Shown piece by piece: positions 62,431 to 64,000 of a stretch of 64,000 bases of DNA. Location of the stretch: NCBI RefSeq assembly GCF_000337815.1, contig NZ_AOLN01000011.1, positions 310,001 through 374,000 on the forward strand, read 5' to 3'. Positions within the stretch are counted from its first letter, which is position 1. Each line of letters starts with the position of its first letter. A program made the translations under genes and the position numbers. Source of the stretch: Haloferax mucosum ATCC BAA-1512. Lineage in GTDB: Archaea; Halobacteriota; Halobacteria; Halobacteriales; Haloferacaceae. Under the pieces are notes generated by a model. That model saw only the letters and a program-made list of their open reading frames with translations. It was not told where the DNA came from and did not search any database.

Positions 62431-62577
62431 CTAGTCGGTCGAATCGAACTTAACTGTCTCCCGGCGACAGAGACGCATCGTCTGTTGGCGTCGCCAGCGA
62501 CCGTCGGTATCTATCGGGAGGACCGTCAGCAGTCGAAAGCGTCGCTCGTCGAAGTCGTTTCCCGTAAAAATCATCAT
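62431..62577 (-). CDS. Candidate micro-protein of 48 aa coupled to the histidine phosphatase
   Basis: The frame encodes MMIFTGNDFDERRFRLLTVL and ends RRETVKFDSTD. It starts inside the stop of the upstream phosphatase (ATGA overlap) and ends 6 nt before thpR, filling the gap exactly; this tight packing is the main evidence. The protein is charged, with no cysteines other than one in RLCRRE, and no recognisable motif. It could be a genuine small gene or the tail of noncoding spacer. Confidence 0.4.
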   Translation of the reverse strand: MMIFTGNDFDERRFRLLTVLPIDTDGRWRRQQTMRLCRRETVKFDSTD

Positions 62578-63215
62578 CCCTCGAAGTCGTCCGCACCGCC
62601 GCGTTCGGTGGTCGGGCCGTGGTCGAGGACAGCCGCCCGTTCGTCCGGCGGGACCCACGTCCGGACGAGACTGGCGAGCGCGTCGCCGACGAAGGTCGCT
62701 TCGTACACGTCGGGCATGGACAGACCGGTCCAGAACTCGTAGCCGTATCGTGGGTCGTAGGCGTTGAACACGAGCGCCATGAGCGTTCCGTGGGTGCCGA
62801 CGACGACGTGGCGACCGGGGTAGGCCTCGACGAGTCGGTCTACGGCGGCCACGCCGCGGGCTTGGGCTTCGGCGTGTGATTCGCCACCGGGATGGGACGC
62901 CGTGGGGTCCGCCCACAACTCCTCGACGGCCGCGTCGAAGTCCTCGACGTGTCGGCCCGCGAGTTCGCGTTCACGAAGGTCCTCATCAACGACCAGCGGT
63001 ACGTCGGCGGCGTCGGAGACGCCCGTTACGGTCGCTCGGGCGCGTTCGTACGGACTCGTGGCGACGATATCGGCGACATCGGCGAGGTGGGCAGTCACGC
63101 GTGCGGCGTCGCGGCGACCTCGACGGGAAAGCCCGCGGCTCCGTTCGGCATCGGGTATGTACGGCGAGTGGGCGTGCCGGACGAACGAAACTACGGTCAT
63201 CGAGGGCGCAGTCAT
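62574..63215 (-). CDS. Histidine phosphatase superfamily protein
   Basis: The 213-residue protein carries the R-H-G-type motif as SFVRHAHSP (R13, H14), the second arginine in SPYERARAT, the acidic E-R-E-L-A-G loop (about 103-108) and a second histidine in VVGTHGTLMAL. These are the phosphoglycerate-mutase-like phosphatase residues. The G after the first histidine is A here, an accepted variation. The substrate is unknown. ATG 63200 (MTVVSFVRH) is an alternative start. It is divergent from the TPR gene. Confidence 0.88.
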   Translation of the reverse strand: MTAPSMTVVSFVRHAHSPYIPDAERSRGLSRRGRRDAARVTAHLADVADIVATSPYERARATVTGVSDAADVPLVVDEDLRERELAGRHVEDFDAAVEELWADPTASHPGGESHAEAQARGVAAVDRLVEAYPGRHVVVGTHGTLMALVFNAYDPRYGYEFWTGLSMPDVYEATFVGDALASLVRTWVPPDERAAVLDHGPTTERGGADDFEG

Positions 63216-63274
63216 TCGCAGACGGTCACCTCTGCGAGGCTAAAAAGCGGTCGGTGTCGCCGCTCTGACGTAGC

Positions 63275-63280
63275 GTTTAA
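63275..63280 (+). promoter_or_regulatory. TATA box of the TPR-protein gene
   Basis: GTTTAACC around 63275-63282 lies about 29 nt upstream of ATG 63307, matching leaderless spacing. Confidence 0.55.
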
Positions 63281-63306
63281 CCGCCGTGACACCCAAACCC
63301 GGCTAT

Positions 63307-64000
63307 ATGACCGACGACGGCAACCGACCCCACCAATTCTCGGAAGGCCAGGGGTTCGACGAGGACTACTCTGATTTCTCGCTCGACCCGCCGGAGCTTT
63401 CGGTGGACCCGACGAAGGTCGATCCGGTCGATTCACGCGTCCTCACCGACATCCTCGACGAGCGTAACATCGACCCCGAGGACGTCGATGTGGAGCAACT
63501 GCTCGACGTCGGCCTCTCGTATATGCAGATCAATCGCTTCGAGGAAGCCACCGAAGCGTTCGAGCGCACCGCTCGATTCGCGGACGACGGCTCCCCGCTC
63601 GCACAGGAGGCGTGGGCGAACAAGGGCGCGGCACACGCGCAACTCGAAGAGTGGGACGAGGCAATCGGGTCGTACTACGAAGCGCTCGACATCGACGACG
63701 ACGGCGAACACGCCGCGACGGCTCACACGAACCTCGCGTACGCGCTGTGGGAGTCCGGCCAGACCGCCGACGCATTAGACCACGCAGAGCGCGCCGTCGA
63801 ACTCGACCCGCGCTTCCCGCAGGCGTGGTACAATCGCGGCTTTTTCCTCCACGAGCGAGGGCTGAACGAAGACGCCGTCAACGCCTTCGACAACGCGATT
63901 CGTCTCGGAATGCGCAACCCGACGGTCCACGAGGAGAAGGCGCGCGCACTCGAAGAACTCGGCCGCGAGGAAGAAGCAGAACAGGCACAAAAGCAGGCTG
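63307..64000 (+). CDS. Tetratricopeptide-repeat protein, truncated by the window end
   Basis: The open frame from ATG 63307 runs to the end of the window with no stop; 231 residues are visible. After an acidic N-terminal region (MTDDGNRPHQFSEGQGFDED, to about residue 60), TPR-like helix pairs follow: about 62-90 (LLDVGLSYMQINRFEEATEA), 98-131 (AWANKGAAHAQLEEWDEAIG), 138-171 (TNLAYALWESGQTADALDHA) and 174-205 (AWYNRGFFLHERGLNEDAVN). TPR domains scaffold protein complexes; no enzyme domain is visible. The last residues (EELGREEEAEQAQKQA) begin a charged helix. Confidence 0.88.
   Translation, partial: MTDDGNRPHQFSEGQGFDEDYSDFSLDPPELSVDPTKVDPVDSRVLTDILDERNIDPEDVDVEQLLDVGLSYMQINRFEEATEAFERTARFADDGSPLAQEAWANKGAAHAQLEEWDEAIGSYYEALDIDDDGEHAATAHTNLAYALWESGQTADALDHAERAVELDPRFPQAWYNRGFFLHERGLNEDAVNAFDNAIRLGMRNPTVHEEKARALEELGREEEAEQAQKQA

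Overview
The window is a stretch of chromosome from a halophilic archaeon. The evidence is high-GC coding DNA, very acidic proteins, many start codons lying 24-30 nt downstream of an A/T-rich TATA element (leaderless transcription), and an archaeal information-processing gene set: TBP, PCNA, PriL, RfcB, Hjc, aIF1A, aIF6, Rio1, thermosome, SRP54/FtsY, and L39e/L31e/LX. Gene order and sequence feel recall Haloferax, but species is not claimed.

Layout. 1-4200: the tail of a TatC translocase, a ribbon-helix-helix regulator overlapping a preQ0/queuosine-precursor transporter, a zinc micro-protein, RlmE, and an Lrp-type regulator with a TrkA-C domain. 4230-7700: an APC amino-acid permease fused to two UspA domains, preceded by a coupled 78-aa protein, then an arsRC operon. 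7860-17350: a replication/repair block (PCNA flanked by two paralogous 7TM sensor kinases, PriL with a divergent zinc protein, a SWIM protein, Hjc) plus an MFS exporter. 17430-18340: a small atypical island with a DUF3800 gene and two 51-bp hairpin repeats. 18390-24570: S-adenosylhomocysteine hydrolase and an amidohydrolase deaminase, a membrane-protein/winged-helix pair whose stop codon lies in a 7-copy 20-bp tandem repeat, a peptidase-M48-like protein without its zinc motif, and HisG. 24600-34020: a CPBP protease, TBP, Trm-G10, archaetidylserine decarboxylase, RfcB, tRNase Z, a PhzF protein and an SPFH protein. 34150-43300: DUF460, TyrRS, aIF1A, Rio1, a KH protein, a decayed NAD(P)HX epimerase pseudogene, the thermosome and tRNA-Arg(TCT). 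43330-50320: YccF, UPF0200/UPF0201, a Gate-domain membrane protein, two single-domain MgtE proteins, SRP54, a 2-hydroxyacid dehydrogenase and a LysE exporter. 50405-57178: a 2257-aa secreted repeat protein with a PGF-CTERM sorting tail, followed by an 80-bp inverted-repeat element. 57385-64000: the L39e-L31e-aIF6-LX-prefoldin-FtsY cluster (minus strand), a DMT exporter, ThpR, a histidine phosphatase and a TPR protein cut by the window end.

Functionally this is mostly core genome: replication clamp, clamp loader and primase; tRNA and rRNA maturation; protein targeting (SRP54, FtsY, Tat) and folding (thermosome, prefoldin). The accessory or unusual elements are the DUF3800 island, the tandem and inverted repeats, the giant surface protein, the pseudo-protease and the epimerase pseudogene. 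I did not find a CRISPR array, an intact insertion sequence or a replication origin, and I do not claim a complete new system. The best leads are the DUF3800/51-bp repeat locus, the inactive M48 homologue, the 20-bp repeat array and the giant repeat protein.
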